DNA from: Sulfuriflexus mobilis
GTDB lineage: Bacteria; Pseudomonadota; Gammaproteobacteria; AKS1
Length of the DNA: 64,000 nucleotides
Assembly (NCBI RefSeq): GCF_003967195.1
Contig: NZ_AP018725.1
Coordinates: 682,001 to 746,000, forward strand
Reading direction: 5' to 3'
The notes below the pieces were generated by a model. The model did no database searches, was not told where the DNA came from, and worked only from the letters and a program-made list of their open reading frames with translations. This document shows, piece by piece, positions 20,387 through 29,409 of this stretch (within the stretch, counting starts at the first letter, position 1; the number at the start of each line of letters is the position of its first letter). Position numbers and translations under genes: made by a program.

Positions 20387-20415
20387 AACCATTTCACTTC
20401 AGGCATTTAGTTCGC

Positions 20416-23124
20416 ATGGTAGGCAATCTTCTGCGCAAGGTGTTTGGCAGCCGCAATGACCGGCTGGTTAAGCACTATTCCAAAACTGTTATCCTAATCA
20501 ACGCCCTCGAAGACGAGATGGCCGCCCTTACCGACGAGGCACTGAGCGCCAGGACCGATACACTTCGTGAGCGATTCCAGAAGGGAGAGACGCTTGACGC
20601 GCTCCTGCCTGAGGCCTTCGCGGTCTGCCGTGAGGCGGGTAAACGCATCATGGGCATGCGCCACTTTGATGTGCAATTGATTGGGGCCATGGCCCTGCAT
20701 GACGGCAAGATCGCCGAGATGCGCACCGGCGAGGGCAAGACCCTTGTCGCCACCCTGGCCGTGTATCTGAATGCCCTCTCCGGCAAGGGTGTGCACGTTG
20801 TGACCGTGAATGATTACCTCGCCAAGCGTGATGCCGAGTGGATGGAACCCTTGTATAACTTCCTTGGCATGCGGGTCGGTGTGATCATCGCGGGTATGGG
20901 TGCCGATGCGAAGCGCGAGAGCTATGCCGCCGACATTACCTATGGCACCAACAACCAGTACGGTTTCGATTATCTGCAGGATAACCTGGCCTTTTCCATC
21001 GAAGACAAGATGCAGCGTGAGCTGAACTTCGCCGTGGTCGACGAGGTGGACTCGATCCTGATCGACGAGGCGCGTACGCCACTGATTATTTCAGGCGAGG
21101 CGGAAGACAGTTCAGATCTCTACCGCGTAATTAACAAACTTATTCCGCAGCTGAGCAAGCAGCAAGAAGAGGACGGTGAAGGCGATTACTCGGTTGATGA
21201 AAAGAGCCGCCAGGCCCTGTTAACCGAAGAGGGCCATGAACACGTCGAGGAATTATTGACCCGGGAAGGCCTGCTCAAGGAGGGCGATAGCCTGTATGAC
21301 GCGGCCAACATTATGCTCATGCATCATGTCGACTCGGCCCTGCGTGCACATGCCCTGTATCAGCGTGATGTGCACTATGTGGTTCAAAACGGTGAGATTG
21401 TTATTGTCGATGAATTTACCGGTCGCACCTCACCGGGGCGTCGCTGGTCGGAGGGCCTGCACCAGGCGATAGAGGCCAAGGAGGCGGTGAACATTCAGAA
21501 CGAGTCGCGTACCGTCGCCTCGATCACCTTCCAGAATTATTTTCGCCTCTATAACAATCTCTCCGGCATGACCGGTACCGCCGATACCGAGGCCTTTGAA
21601 TTCCAATCCATTTATGGTCTGGAGGTTGTGATCATACCGACCCACCGGCCGATGGTGCGTAATGACATGAGTGACCTGGTATTCCTCAGTCAGCAAGAGA
21701 AGTTTAACGCGGTGATTGAAGACATTCAGGACTGCCAGCAACGCGGCCAGCCGGTGCTGGTGGGTACCGCCTCGATCGAGGCCTCGGAACACCTGTCAGA
21801 GATGCTGAAAAAAATGGCGATCAAGCACGCGGTGCTGAATGCCAAGTTCCATGAACGCGAGGCCGAGATTATTGCCCAGGCCGGTTTGCCCGGAGCGGTG
21901 ACGATTGCAACGAATATGGCCGGTCGTGGTACCGACATCATGTTGGGCGGTAATATTGATGTCGAACTGGCGGGGCAGGGCAGCCTCAGCGAGAGTGAGC
22001 GTGAAAAACTCGTCAATGCCTGGCAGCAACGTCATGACGACGTACTCAGCAAAGGCGGCCTGCATATCATCGGTACCGAGCGTCACGAGTCACGCCGTAT
22101 CGACAACCAGCTTCGTGGTCGTTCCGGTCGTCAGGGGGATGTTGGCTCCAGCCGTTTCTACGTTTCTCTGGATGATAACCTCATGCGTATCTTTGCCTCC
22201 GAGCGTGTTGCCAGCATTATGCAACGCCTCGGCATGGAAGAGGGTGAGGCCATTGAGCACCCGTGGATCACGCGGGCGATCGAGAATGCCCAGCGCAAGG
22301 TTGAAGGCCATAACTTTGATATTCGCAAACAGTTGCTTGAATACGATGATGTTGCCAATGACCAGCGTCGAGAAATTTACGCTATGCGTAATGAGATCAT
22401 GGCCGAGGCCGATGTCTCTGACCGCATTGAGTCCATCCGTGCAGATGTGCTGAACACGGTCATTGATGAATTCATCCCCCCGCAAAGCCCGGATGACCTG
22501 TGGGATATCCCGGGGCTGGAGGAGGCGCTTGAGGCCGAATTCCTGCTCAAGCTGGATATCCAGTATTGGTTGAAAAACGAACCGACATTGCACGAGGAAA
22601 GTCTGCGTGAACGTATCCTTGATGAACTGGTACGCGCCTATCAGGAGAAGGAGACCCACGCTGGCGGCGAAGTATTACGCCACTTTGAAAAGGCCGTGAT
22701 GCTGCAGGTGCTGGATTCGTTCTGGAAGGATCACCTCTCGGCGATGGACTACCTGCGCCAGAGTATCGGCCTGCGCAGCATGGCGCAGAAGAACCCCAAG
22801 CAGGAGTTCAAACGCGAGGCCTTCGAAATGTTTGCGGACATGATTGAGCGTATCAAGCATGACATCATCAGCATCCTCTCCAAGGTGCAGATCCGTGACG
22901 AAGAGGACGTTGAGGCGGTAGAAGAGCAACGTCGCCGCCAGGGCCAGATGCACTTCGAACATGCTGAGGCCGGGGCTATGGCCGCCGAAGAGGCGGGACC
23001 GGCCGAAGGTGACGAGGCCTTGCAGGCACCCTTTGTCCGCAATCAGGCCAAGGTGGGACGGAATGAACCCTGTCCCTGTGGTTCGGGCAAGAAGTACAAG
23101 TCCTGTCACGGCAAACTTAACTAA
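20416..23124 (+). CDS. secA: Protein translocase ATPase SecA
   Basis: Motor of Sec protein export, 902 aa. Walker A GEGKT is at residues 105-109, the DEAD-type [17 protein letters not shown] motif follows, and the second helicase half has [13 protein letters not shown] and [11 protein letters not shown]. The C-terminal zinc-binding tail is complete (C886, C888, C897, H898 in [17 protein letters not shown]), so SecB and lipid interaction is expected. No SecM-like arrest gene precedes it; an M23 peptidase gene takes that place. Confidence 0.98.
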   Translation: MVGNLLRKVFGSRNDRLVKHYSKTVILINALEDEMAALTDEALSARTDTLRERFQKGETLDALLPEAFAVCREAGKRIMGMRHFDVQLIGAMALHDGKIAEMRTGEGKTLVATLAVYLNALSGKGVHVVTVNDYLAKRDAEWMEPLYNFLGMRVGVIIAGMGADAKRESYAADITYGTNNQYGFDYLQDNLAFSIEDKMQRELNFAVVDEVDSILIDEARTPLIISGEAEDSSDLYRVINKLIPQLSKQQEEDGEGDYSVDEKSRQALLTEEGHEHVEELLTREGLLKEGDSLYDAANIMLMHHVDSALRAHALYQRDVHYVVQNGEIVIVDEFTGRTSPGRRWSEGLHQAIEAKEAVNIQNESRTVASITFQNYFRLYNNLSGMTGTADTEAFEFQSIYGLEVVIIPTHRPMVRNDMSDLVFLSQQEKFNAVIEDIQDCQQRGQPVLVGTASIEASEHLSEMLKKMAIKHAVLNAKFHEREAEIIAQAGLPGAVTIATNMAGRGTDIMLGGNIDVELAGQGSLSESEREKLVNAWQQRHDDVLSKGGLHIIGTERHESRRIDNQLRGRSGRQGDVGSSRFYVSLDDNLMRIFASERVASIMQRLGMEEGEAIEHPWITRAIENAQRKVEGHNFDIRKQLLEYDDVANDQRREIYAMRNEIMAEADVSDRIESIRADVLNTVIDEFIPPQSPDDLWDIPGLEEALEAEFLLKLDIQYWLKNEPTLHEESLRERILDELVRAYQEKETHAGGEVLRHFEKAVMLQVLDSFWKDHLSAMDYLRQSIGLRSMAQKNPKQEFKREAFEMFADMIERIKHDIISILSKVQIRDEEDVEAVEEQRRRQGQMHFEHAEAGAMAAEEAGPAEGDEALQAPFVRNQAKVGRNEPCPCGSGKKYKSCHGKLN

Positions 23125-23129
23125 GACCG

Positions 23130-23149
23130 GCTGGCCGCATCCGGCCAGC
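23130..23149 (+). terminator. Stem-loop between secA and argJ
   Basis: GCTGGCCG (23130-23137) pairs over eight bases with CGGCCAGC (23142-23149) around a four-base loop, five bases after the secA stop. The following CTCTTATAAT has only a poor T tract. It could be a weak terminator or an attenuating stem ahead of argJ. Confidence 0.45.
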
Positions 23150-23187
23150 TCTCTTATAATCACCCTTTCACATGATGGGGTGACGAC

Positions 23188-24408
23188 ATGGCAGTAGGAC
23201 TTACAGCACCAAAACACTTATCCGCGATTGCCGGCATTCGTCTTGGCACGGCCTCGGCCGGTTTCAAGCAGACCGTGCGGCCCGACCTGGTGTTGATTGA
23301 AATGGCGGCGGGTTCAACCTGTGCCGCGGTTTTCACGCAAAATGCCTTTTCTGCCGCACCGGTGATGGTGGCACGTGAACACCTCGCCAACCATGCGCCC
23401 CGTTACCTGTTGATCAATAGTGGCAATGCCAATGCCGGTACCGGCAAGCAAGGTTATGCTATCGCGCAAGCGAGTTGTGAGGCCGTTGCCGGGCAGGCCG
23501 GTTGTCATGCCGGTGAGGTGTTGCCGTTTTCGACCGGTGTCATCGGTGAGATATTGTCGATTGAAAAGTTGCAGGCCGCCGTGCCGCAGGCCTATGCAAA
23601 CCTGCGCGAAGATGGCTGGTTAGCCGCCGCCAATGGCATTATGACCACGGATACGCTGGCCAAGGGGATCAGTGAGCAGTGCACGATCGATGGCAAGACC
23701 ATTACCGTTACCGGCATGACCAAGGGCTCGGGCATGATCCGGCCCAACATGGCGACCATGCTCGCCTACATGGCGACCGATGCCGCTGTGAGTCAACCGG
23801 TGTTGGATGCCTGCTTGCGCCAGGCCGTGAACGCGTCCTTTAACCGCATTACCGTCGATGGTGATACCTCGACCAATGACGCCTGTATTCTCATGGCCAG
23901 TGGTGCAGCGGGTAATAGGATGATTGATGCTGACAGCGGTGACGCAGCCGCGACGCTATTCGCTACCGTGGAGAAGGTCTGTGCCTTCCTCGCCCAGGCG
24001 ATTATCCGTGACGGTGAAGGCGCGACCAAGTTCATGACCATCGATGTTGCGGGTGGTGCTGATGATGCCGAGTGTCAGGCAGTGGCCTACACCATTGCCC
24101 ATTCGCCATTGGTAAAAACCGCCTTTTTTGCCAGTGACCCAAACTGGGGACGCATTCTGGCGGCGGTCGGTCGGGCGGGCTTGTCCAACCTTGTGCTGAA
24201 TGCGATCACGATCCATCTTGATGAAGTCTGCATCGTGCGCGATGGTGGTCGGGCCAGCGACTACACTGAAGCAGCCGGGCAGAAAGTCATGCAGCAGGCA
24301 GAGATCACGGTACGCGTGGAACTGGGTCGCGGTAAGGCCTCAACGCGCGTCTGGACCTGTGACCTGTCTTACGATTACGTGCGCATTAACGCAGAATATC
24401 GCAGTTGA
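23188..24408 (+). CDS. argJ: Bifunctional glutamate N-acetyltransferase / amino-acid acetyltransferase ArgJ
   Basis: Catalyses the cyclic acetyl-ornithine pathway of arginine synthesis. The precursor self-cleaves before the nucleophilic threonine, here T190 in RPNMATMLAY, giving alpha and beta chains. The DGDTSTNDACILMASG and DPNWGRILAAVGRAG motifs are also intact. At 406 aa it is full length. Whether it is bifunctional or only the ornithine acetyltransferase cannot be decided by eye. The stop overlaps the start of the Nudix gene (TGATG). Confidence 0.95.
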   Translation: MAVGLTAPKHLSAIAGIRLGTASAGFKQTVRPDLVLIEMAAGSTCAAVFTQNAFSAAPVMVAREHLANHAPRYLLINSGNANAGTGKQGYAIAQASCEAVAGQAGCHAGEVLPFSTGVIGEILSIEKLQAAVPQAYANLREDGWLAAANGIMTTDTLAKGISEQCTIDGKTITVTGMTKGSGMIRPNMATMLAYMATDAAVSQPVLDACLRQAVNASFNRITVDGDTSTNDACILMASGAAGNRMIDADSGDAAATLFATVEKVCAFLAQAIIRDGEGATKFMTIDVAGGADDAECQAVAYTIAHSPLVKTAFFASDPNWGRILAAVGRAGLSNLVLNAITIHLDEVCIVRDGGRASDYTEAAGQKVMQQAEITVRVELGRGKASTRVWTCDLSYDYVRINAEYRS

Positions 24409-25346
24409 TGAGGGTACATGTAGCGGCCGCCGTGGTCGTTAACCCGGAGGGTCAAATCCTGATCGCCAGGCGCTCGCCCGATGTCCACCAGGGTGGGTTG
24501 TGGGAATTCCCCGGCGGCAAGGTCGAAGCGGGCGAGACGGTTGAAGAAGCCCTGGCGCGTGAACTGCATGAAGAGCTTGGGATCGTGCCAAGCCAGGCCC
24601 GCCCCCTGATCCGGGTACACCATGACTATGCCGATAAATCCGTGCTGCTCGATGTCTGGCGTGTCGAGGCCTTTCGCGGTGCGGTACAGGGTCGCGAGGG
24701 CCAGCCGGTAAAGTGGGTCGAGCCGCAACAGCTCAGGGAGTATGCCTTTCCCGAGGCCAACCAGCCGATCATCCGCGCCGCCAGCCTGCCGGATCGTTAC
24801 CTGATCACCTCGGAACCGGGGGCACCTGAGGCCTTCCTGCAACAGCTGGAGGGCGCCCTGGCCCGTGGTATCAGGCTGGTGCAGTTTCGAGCCAAGACGC
24901 TCGACGATACGGCCTGGCAGGCTTTGGCCGAAGAGGTGCTTGCACGTTGTCACCAGGCCGGGGCACGTTGCCTGTTGAATACGTCGCTGCAAGGTTTTGC
25001 CCTGTGTCCGGCCGATGGCCTGCACCTGGACAGCCAGCAGCTTTATACGCACGACATGCGCCCGGTGGACAAGTCGGTGTTGCTCTCGGCCTCGTGCCAT
25101 ACCGAGGCAGACATTCGTCATGCCGAACACCTCGATGCGGATTTTATTGTCTTGTCACCGGTGCAGGCAACGGCCTCGCACCCGGATGCCGAGCCACTGG
25201 GTTGGCAGCGCTTTCATGAGCTAACGGACAGGGCGACCATGCCGGTCTACGCACTGGGCGGCATGCGCCTGGAAGATTTGAGCACGTCCTTCTCGTATGG
25301 TGCGCAGGGGATTGCCGCGATACGGACCCTGTGGAGTGTGAGCTAG
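24408..25346 (+). CDS. Nudix hydrolase (MutT-like) fused to a ThiE-like domain
   Basis: A 312-aa two-domain protein. Residues 1 to about 130 are a MutT-type Nudix domain with a complete Nudix box: G37, E43, and REL-x-EE-x-G at 51-58. MutT hydrolyses 8-oxo-dGTP. Residues from about 133 on resemble thiamine-phosphate synthase (TIM barrel): [52 protein letters not shown] and MPVYALGGM. This fusion is known in gammaproteobacteria. Whether the ThiE half is active is unclear. ATG 24408 shares a base with the argJ stop. The 3' stop overlaps the convergent yacG stop in the palindrome CTAG. Confidence 0.9.
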   Translation: MRVHVAAAVVVNPEGQILIARRSPDVHQGGLWEFPGGKVEAGETVEEALARELHEELGIVPSQARPLIRVHHDYADKSVLLDVWRVEAFRGAVQGREGQPVKWVEPQQLREYAFPEANQPIIRAASLPDRYLITSEPGAPEAFLQQLEGALARGIRLVQFRAKTLDDTAWQALAEEVLARCHQAGARCLLNTSLQGFALCPADGLHLDSQQLYTHDMRPVDKSVLLSASCHTEADIRHAEHLDADFIVLSPVQATASHPDAEPLGWQRFHELTDRATMPVYALGGMRLEDLSTSFSYGAQGIAAIRTLWSVS

Positions 25347-25528
25347 AACTCCTCAGGTGTGTCGTTGTTCTCTTTGGGGATTTCTTCACCGGGGATGCTA
25401 TGACTTTCATCGGCCCAGGCGCCGAGGTCGATCAACTTGCAACGTTCACTGCAAAAGGGTTTCCATCTGGATTGCTCCACCCATTCAACGGGTCTACCAC
25501 ATGTTGGACACTTTACCGTGGTGGTCAT
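25343..25528 (-). CDS. yacG: DNA gyrase inhibitor / zinc-binding protein YacG
   Basis: A 61-aa protein with a four-cysteine zinc site: C7 and C10 (KCPTCGRP), then C26 and C30 ([12 protein letters not shown]), and an acidic C-terminus. YacG of E. coli binds GyrB and inhibits gyrase. It lies in the zapD-yacG arrangement typical of gammaproteobacteria, six bases after zapD. Confidence 0.93.
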   Translation of the reverse strand: MTTTVKCPTCGRPVEWVEQSRWKPFCSERCKLIDLGAWADESHSIPGEEIPKENNDTPEEF

Positions 25529-25534
25529 GCGGAT

Positions 25535-26305
25535 TTAAAGCACGCAGCAGGCAAGATGAAAGTGAATATCGTCTTCACACTGTCTGGCACGTGATTCGAG
25601 GGCATCGTTTTGCATAAAGCGCAGGGTGAAACGGTGTTTACCGGCACTGATCTCGGCAAAGCAGACCTGCTCTGCTGGGACCATGACACGGATCAGTTGG
25701 TAGGCAACATTGGTATCGAGTGATTGTTGGTAAAAACCGGCCTCTGCAACGTGCGGACTGGCCGTGGCGCTGTCGCGGATCAGCGACAGGATCATAAACA
25801 CGGCATCGCGGATGCTGTCGAATTCACTCATCCACTGATTAAGGTTGGCCGTGCGGTGGGCAACAGGGTACTGCAACCATTGGTGGTAGGCAGGCAGGTC
25901 GAAGGCGCAGTCACCTCCGGCAATGCTGCTACGCTGACGAATACTGCTGAGAAAGTCGTTGTTTCGCAACTTCTGTCCGGGTTGACCATTGATGGAATGC
26001 AAACGGTCGATAAGTACATCGAGTTCATCCAGCACGGTGTTGAGGGCGGCATTATCGACGTTCGGGTTATTGATCAGTTTGCCGAGATTGGCGGCATGTC
26101 GCTCGAGTTCCTTGATGAGCTCACTGCGCAAGTCGGCACGGCCAAAGACGTTCTGGATATCAAACAGGGTGTCGAGTACCGCGCGACTGTGCCAGATGCT
26201 GTCACCGTCCAGCCAGTAACGGGCCTGCAGGAACAGATGTTCGAGCCTGAGGAAGGTACGAATGCGCTCATTGAGCGGTTGTTCATAACAAATGTGTTTG
26301 CTCAC
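25535..26305 (-). CDS. zapD: Cell division protein ZapD
   Basis: FtsZ-bundling protein, 256 aa, mostly helical. The N-terminal YEQPLNERIRTFLRLEHLF and the RIRTF-type start are characteristic. It binds the FtsZ C-terminal peptide, which is conserved in the ftsZ of this window. The start is GTG at 26305, with a modest AAGAAG ribosome site upstream. It belongs to a reverse-strand run with coaE upstream and yacG downstream. Confidence 0.93.
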   Translation of the reverse strand: MSKHICYEQPLNERIRTFLRLEHLFLQARYWLDGDSIWHSRAVLDTLFDIQNVFGRADLRSELIKELERHAANLGKLINNPNVDNAALNTVLDELDVLIDRLHSINGQPGQKLRNNDFLSSIRQRSSIAGGDCAFDLPAYHQWLQYPVAHRTANLNQWMSEFDSIRDAVFMILSLIRDSATASPHVAEAGFYQQSLDTNVAYQLIRVMVPAEQVCFAEISAGKHRFTLRFMQNDALESRARQCEDDIHFHLACCVL

Positions 26306-26412
26306 GATATGCTTCTTTTTTATTTGTTATCGGCCCGGTAGCCTGCATTATAGAGGCAAACGCGGTCTTCTGGAATATCCACAGAAAATCAATAATATAT
26401 GGACATAATGGA

Positions 26413-27006
26413 CTACTGGCAGGCCTGGCGATATTGCCCGTCCAGTTGCCGGACAGCGGACTGAAGCTGTTCCCGGCTACCACTATTGTCGATGACATCG
26501 TCAGCACGGGCGCGTCGTTCTTCGCGGCTGGCCTGGGCCGCGAGTATGCGTTCGGCGAGGGCCTCGTCGACCTGGTCACGCTGTTGCAGGCGCTGCCGTT
26601 GCAGCGCCTCCGGGCAGTCGACCACGAGTACCCGGTCGAGTATGGGCCAGGCCCCCGATTCTGCAAGCAGGGGAATGACCACGATGCAGTAGCAGGCGTC
26701 GAGTGTGGTGAGTCGTTGTTCAATGGTCTGGCGGATCAGCGGGTGCAGGATGGCCTCCAGGTCATGGCGGGCCTGTGCATCATCGAAAATGATCTCGCGC
26801 AGGGCGGCACGATCGAGTTCACCGTTTTCCAGCAGGATGCTGTGACCAAAACGTTGACAGACCTTGGCGAGGGCGGGCATGCCGGGCTCGACGAGTTCAC
26901 GCGCGATCAGGTCGGCATCGATCACGGGTGCACCCAGCGAGGCAAACTCTGCGGCGACGGCAGACTTGCCGCTGGCGATCCCCCCTGTCAGGCCGATGAC
27001 GTGCAT
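26413..27006 (-). CDS. coaE: Dephospho-CoA kinase CoaE
   Basis: Last step of coenzyme A synthesis (phosphorylation of the 3'-OH of dephospho-CoA). The N-terminal P loop GLTGGIASGKS is at residues 5-15, followed by PVIDADLIARELVEPG and later the HPLIRQ and VVDCPE motifs. At 197 aa it has normal length. It lies in the pilD-coaE-zapD-yacG context. The 288 bases upstream of it hold inverted repeats rather than genes. Confidence 0.95.
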   Translation of the reverse strand: MHVIGLTGGIASGKSAVAAEFASLGAPVIDADLIARELVEPGMPALAKVCQRFGHSILLENGELDRAALREIIFDDAQARHDLEAILHPLIRQTIEQRLTTLDACYCIVVIPLLAESGAWPILDRVLVVDCPEALQRQRLQQRDQVDEALAERILAAQASREERRARADDVIDNSGSREQLQSAVRQLDGQYRQACQ

Positions 27007-27027
27007 GGTTTGATTGTACCGTAAAAG

Positions 27028-27113
27028 CGCAACGCAAAGGCGCGAAGTCGCAAAGGTCGCGGAGATAAATTAACTAAAAAACCTTTGCATCCTCAGCGCC
27101 TCAGCGTTGGACC
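27028..27113. repeat. Octamer-built inverted repeat, copy 1
   Basis: The left arm (about 27029-27063) reads as degenerate octamers of the type nnCGCAAA/nnCGCGAA. The right arm (about 27081-27110) is its imperfect reverse complement (ACCTTTGC...GCGCCTCAGCGTTGG). The arms are separated by about 17 AT-rich bases. Closely related copies occur at 40933-41132 and 51093-51192, also between genes. Confidence 0.75.
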
Positions 27114-27147
27114 TGGAATCTTTCATAAAATTTTATTGGCCAGGAAT

Positions 27148-27221
27148 GACAGGATTAACGCGATGGGGTTCCTGCCATAGCCTGAATGGCGTTTTATCTT
27201 GTCAGGCCCGTAAATCCTGTC
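27148..27221. repeat. Short inverted repeat GACAGGATT / AATCCTGTC
   Basis: GACAGGATT at 27148-27156 is exactly complementary to AATCCTGTC at 27213-27221, in the coaE-pilD gap right beside the octamer palindrome. The 56 bases between the arms include the pair CAGGAA/TTCCTG. It may be a second dispersed repeat or part of the same intergenic element. No coding frame is visible in the gap. Confidence 0.5.
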
Positions 27222-27294
27222 TATTGATATGTCGTAGGCTGCGCGTTGCGCACCTTTAAGTGTTTCTGAAAAAGGTTTCTAAAAAAGAAAAAGA

Positions 27295-28170
27295 TCAGAG
27301 GCCCGAGTAACGCAGGTAGGCATCGGTGAGGTCATGTCCCCAGAGCAGGGCGATCCAGCCGGCGGCGGCCAGGTAGGGGCCAAAGGGGATGGGGATATTG
27401 CGGTCGCGGCCACGAAACAGGATCAGGCTGATGCCAACTGCGGCACCGACCGCCGAGGAGAGCAGGATTATGACGGGTAACATCTGCCAGCCCATCCAGG
27501 CACCGAACAGGGCCAGCAGTTTGAAGTCACCATAGCCCATACCCTCCTTGCCGGTGAGGAGGCGGAACAGGTGATAGATAAACCACAGTGATAAATAACC
27601 GGCGGCGGCGCCGATCAGGCTGGCATGGCTGTCTACAAATAAGGGCACCAGGCTCAACAACAGGCCCAGCCAGAGAAAGGGCAAGGTGATCGAGTCGGGC
27701 AAGAGCTGGTGATCGATGTCGATAAAGCTCAGAGCGATCAAGGCCCAGGTCAAAAGCATCGCAGCACCGGCCTGCCAGCTGAAACCAAAATGCCAGGCCA
27801 CCGTGGCGGTAAGGATGGCGGTGAATACTTCAATAATCGGGTAGCGGGGAGATATCCTTATGCCACAGCCGGAACACTTGCCCCGCAGGAACAGGTAACT
27901 AATGACCGGGATGTTCTCGAGTGCCGTGATCCTGTGACCACACTTCGGGCAGCCGGAGCGAGGCTTAACAAGGTCGAAGGGTTTATCTTCGGATGCCTGT
28001 TTGTTCTCAACTTCAAGCAGTTCACTACATTGCTGCTGCCAGTCCCTCTGCATCATGATTGGCAGGCGCAGGATGACGACGTTGAGGAAACTGCCCAGCA
28101 ACAGGCCCAATATGAAACAGGCCGTTATAAAAACGGCCTGTTGTTCCGAGAGGAGGGTAATGATTTGCAT
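27295..28170 (-). CDS. pilD: Prepilin peptidase / N-methyltransferase PilD
   Basis: Integral membrane aspartic protease that cleaves and N-methylates type IV prepilins such as PilA in this locus. The cytoplasmic loop has two CxxC pairs (CPKCGHR and CSGCGIR), typical of bifunctional enzymes. The catalytic aspartates lie in FIDIDHQLLPD and GYGDFKLLA. About eight hydrophobic segments and 291 aa are normal. It is the third gene of the pilB-pilC-pilD run, six bases after pilC. Confidence 0.96.
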   Translation of the reverse strand: MQIITLLSEQQAVFITACFILGLLLGSFLNVVILRLPIMMQRDWQQQCSELLEVENKQASEDKPFDLVKPRSGCPKCGHRITALENIPVISYLFLRGKCSGCGIRISPRYPIIEVFTAILTATVAWHFGFSWQAGAAMLLTWALIALSFIDIDHQLLPDSITLPFLWLGLLLSLVPLFVDSHASLIGAAAGYLSLWFIYHLFRLLTGKEGMGYGDFKLLALFGAWMGWQMLPVIILLSSAVGAAVGISLILFRGRDRNIPIPFGPYLAAAGWIALLWGHDLTDAYLRYSGL

Positions 28171-28176
28171 AGATTC

Positions 28177-29406
28177 TTATACAACTTGTCCAAGTTTGAA
28201 AATAGGCAGGTACATGGCGATCACCATGCCGCCGATAAGGCCACCGAGGACGACCATAATGAAGGGTTCCATAAGGCTGCTGATGGCGTCGACCATGTCA
28301 TCGACCTCGGCCTCGTAGAAATCGGCAACCTTGCCGAGCATGGCATCGATAGAACCGGCCTCTTCACCAATTGCGGTCATCTGAACGACCATATTTGGGA
28401 ACAGGTTCTGTTGGCGCATGGTGATATTGAGTTGTTGGCCGGTTGAGACGTCATCGCGCATACGCAGGATCGCAGTTGAATAAACGATATTGCCGGCTGC
28501 CCCGGCGACGGACTGCAGGGCCTCGACCAGCGGTACCCCGGCGGCAAACATGGTGGAGAGTGTACGGGCAAACCGGGCAATGGCCGCCTTGTGGAATAGC
28601 GAACCGAATACCGGCATTTTAAGCGACATGCGCTGCAGGATGTGTTGAAATTTCACCGAACGTTTTTTTGCTTCCAGGAAAGTATATATTCCAGCAAACA
28701 CGCCGCCAAAAACCAGATACCAGTATTCGACAAAGATATCAGAAACGCCCATGACAAAGAGTGTTGGTGCGGGAAGATCGGCACCAAAACTTGTAAACAT
28801 GTCCTTGAAGGTAGGAATAACAAAGATCATCAGGATTGCGGTAATAATGAAGGCGACCACGATGACGGCTATCGGGTAAAACAGGGCCTTTTTGATTTTG
28901 TTTTTGATGGATTCGGTTTTTTCTTTGTAGGATGCAATCTTGCCGAGCATATCTTCGAGGATACCGGCATGTTCACCGGCCTGAACGAGGTTACAATACA
29001 GTTCATCAAAGTAGTAAGGGTGTTTGGCCAGAGATTCGGCCAGGGTATTACCACTCTCAATGTCATTTTTAACGCTTAGTAACAGGTCTTGTACCTTGGG
29101 GTTCTCGTGGCCCCGGCCGGCAATCTCAAAGGCCTGTACCAGTGGCACACCCGCTGACATCATCGTCGCCAGTTGGCGGCTGAAGATCGCAATATCACCC
29201 GGGGTGACTTTCTTGCCTTTTACGCCACTACTGCCAAAAAGAGATTTAGGTTTCTTGCGGACCTTGATCGGGTTGATACCCTGGCGCCGAAGGTCGGCCT
29301 TGACCAGGGCAACGCTCCTGCCATTGGTTTCACCTTTAACTTTTGCACCTTTGTTGTTGGCACCTTCCCAAATGAAGATATCTTCTGCGGTCGCTTTTCC
29401 GGCCAT
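28177..29406 (-). CDS. pilC: Type IV pilus inner-membrane platform protein PilC
   Basis: A 409-aa GspF-family platform protein with two repeated cytoplasmic domains, each followed by membrane helices. SRQLATMMSAGVPLVQAFEI in the first half is echoed by ARTLSTMFAAGVPLVEALQS in the second. It couples the PilB and PilT ATPases to pilus assembly. Start ATG 29406, three bases after pilB. Confidence 0.96.
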   Translation of the reverse strand: MAGKATAEDIFIWEGANNKGAKVKGETNGRSVALVKADLRRQGINPIKVRKKPKSLFGSSGVKGKKVTPGDIAIFSRQLATMMSAGVPLVQAFEIAGRGHENPKVQDLLLSVKNDIESGNTLAESLAKHPYYFDELYCNLVQAGEHAGILEDMLGKIASYKEKTESIKNKIKKALFYPIAVIVVAFIITAILMIFVIPTFKDMFTSFGADLPAPTLFVMGVSDIFVEYWYLVFGGVFAGIYTFLEAKKRSVKFQHILQRMSLKMPVFGSLFHKAAIARFARTLSTMFAAGVPLVEALQSVAGAAGNIVYSTAILRMRDDVSTGQQLNITMRQQNLFPNMVVQMTAIGEEAGSIDAMLGKVADFYEAEVDDMVDAISSLMEPFIMVVLGGLIGGMVIAMYLPIFKLGQVV

Positions 29407-29409
29407 GTT

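Noticed and set aside
25724-26341. 205-aa + strand frame over zapD
   Set aside because: Antisense to zapD, which has clear homology and context.
27709-28446. 245-aa open frame on the + strand across pilD and pilC
   Set aside because: Antisense to two clear pil genes; the protein shows no motif and no ribosome site precedes it.
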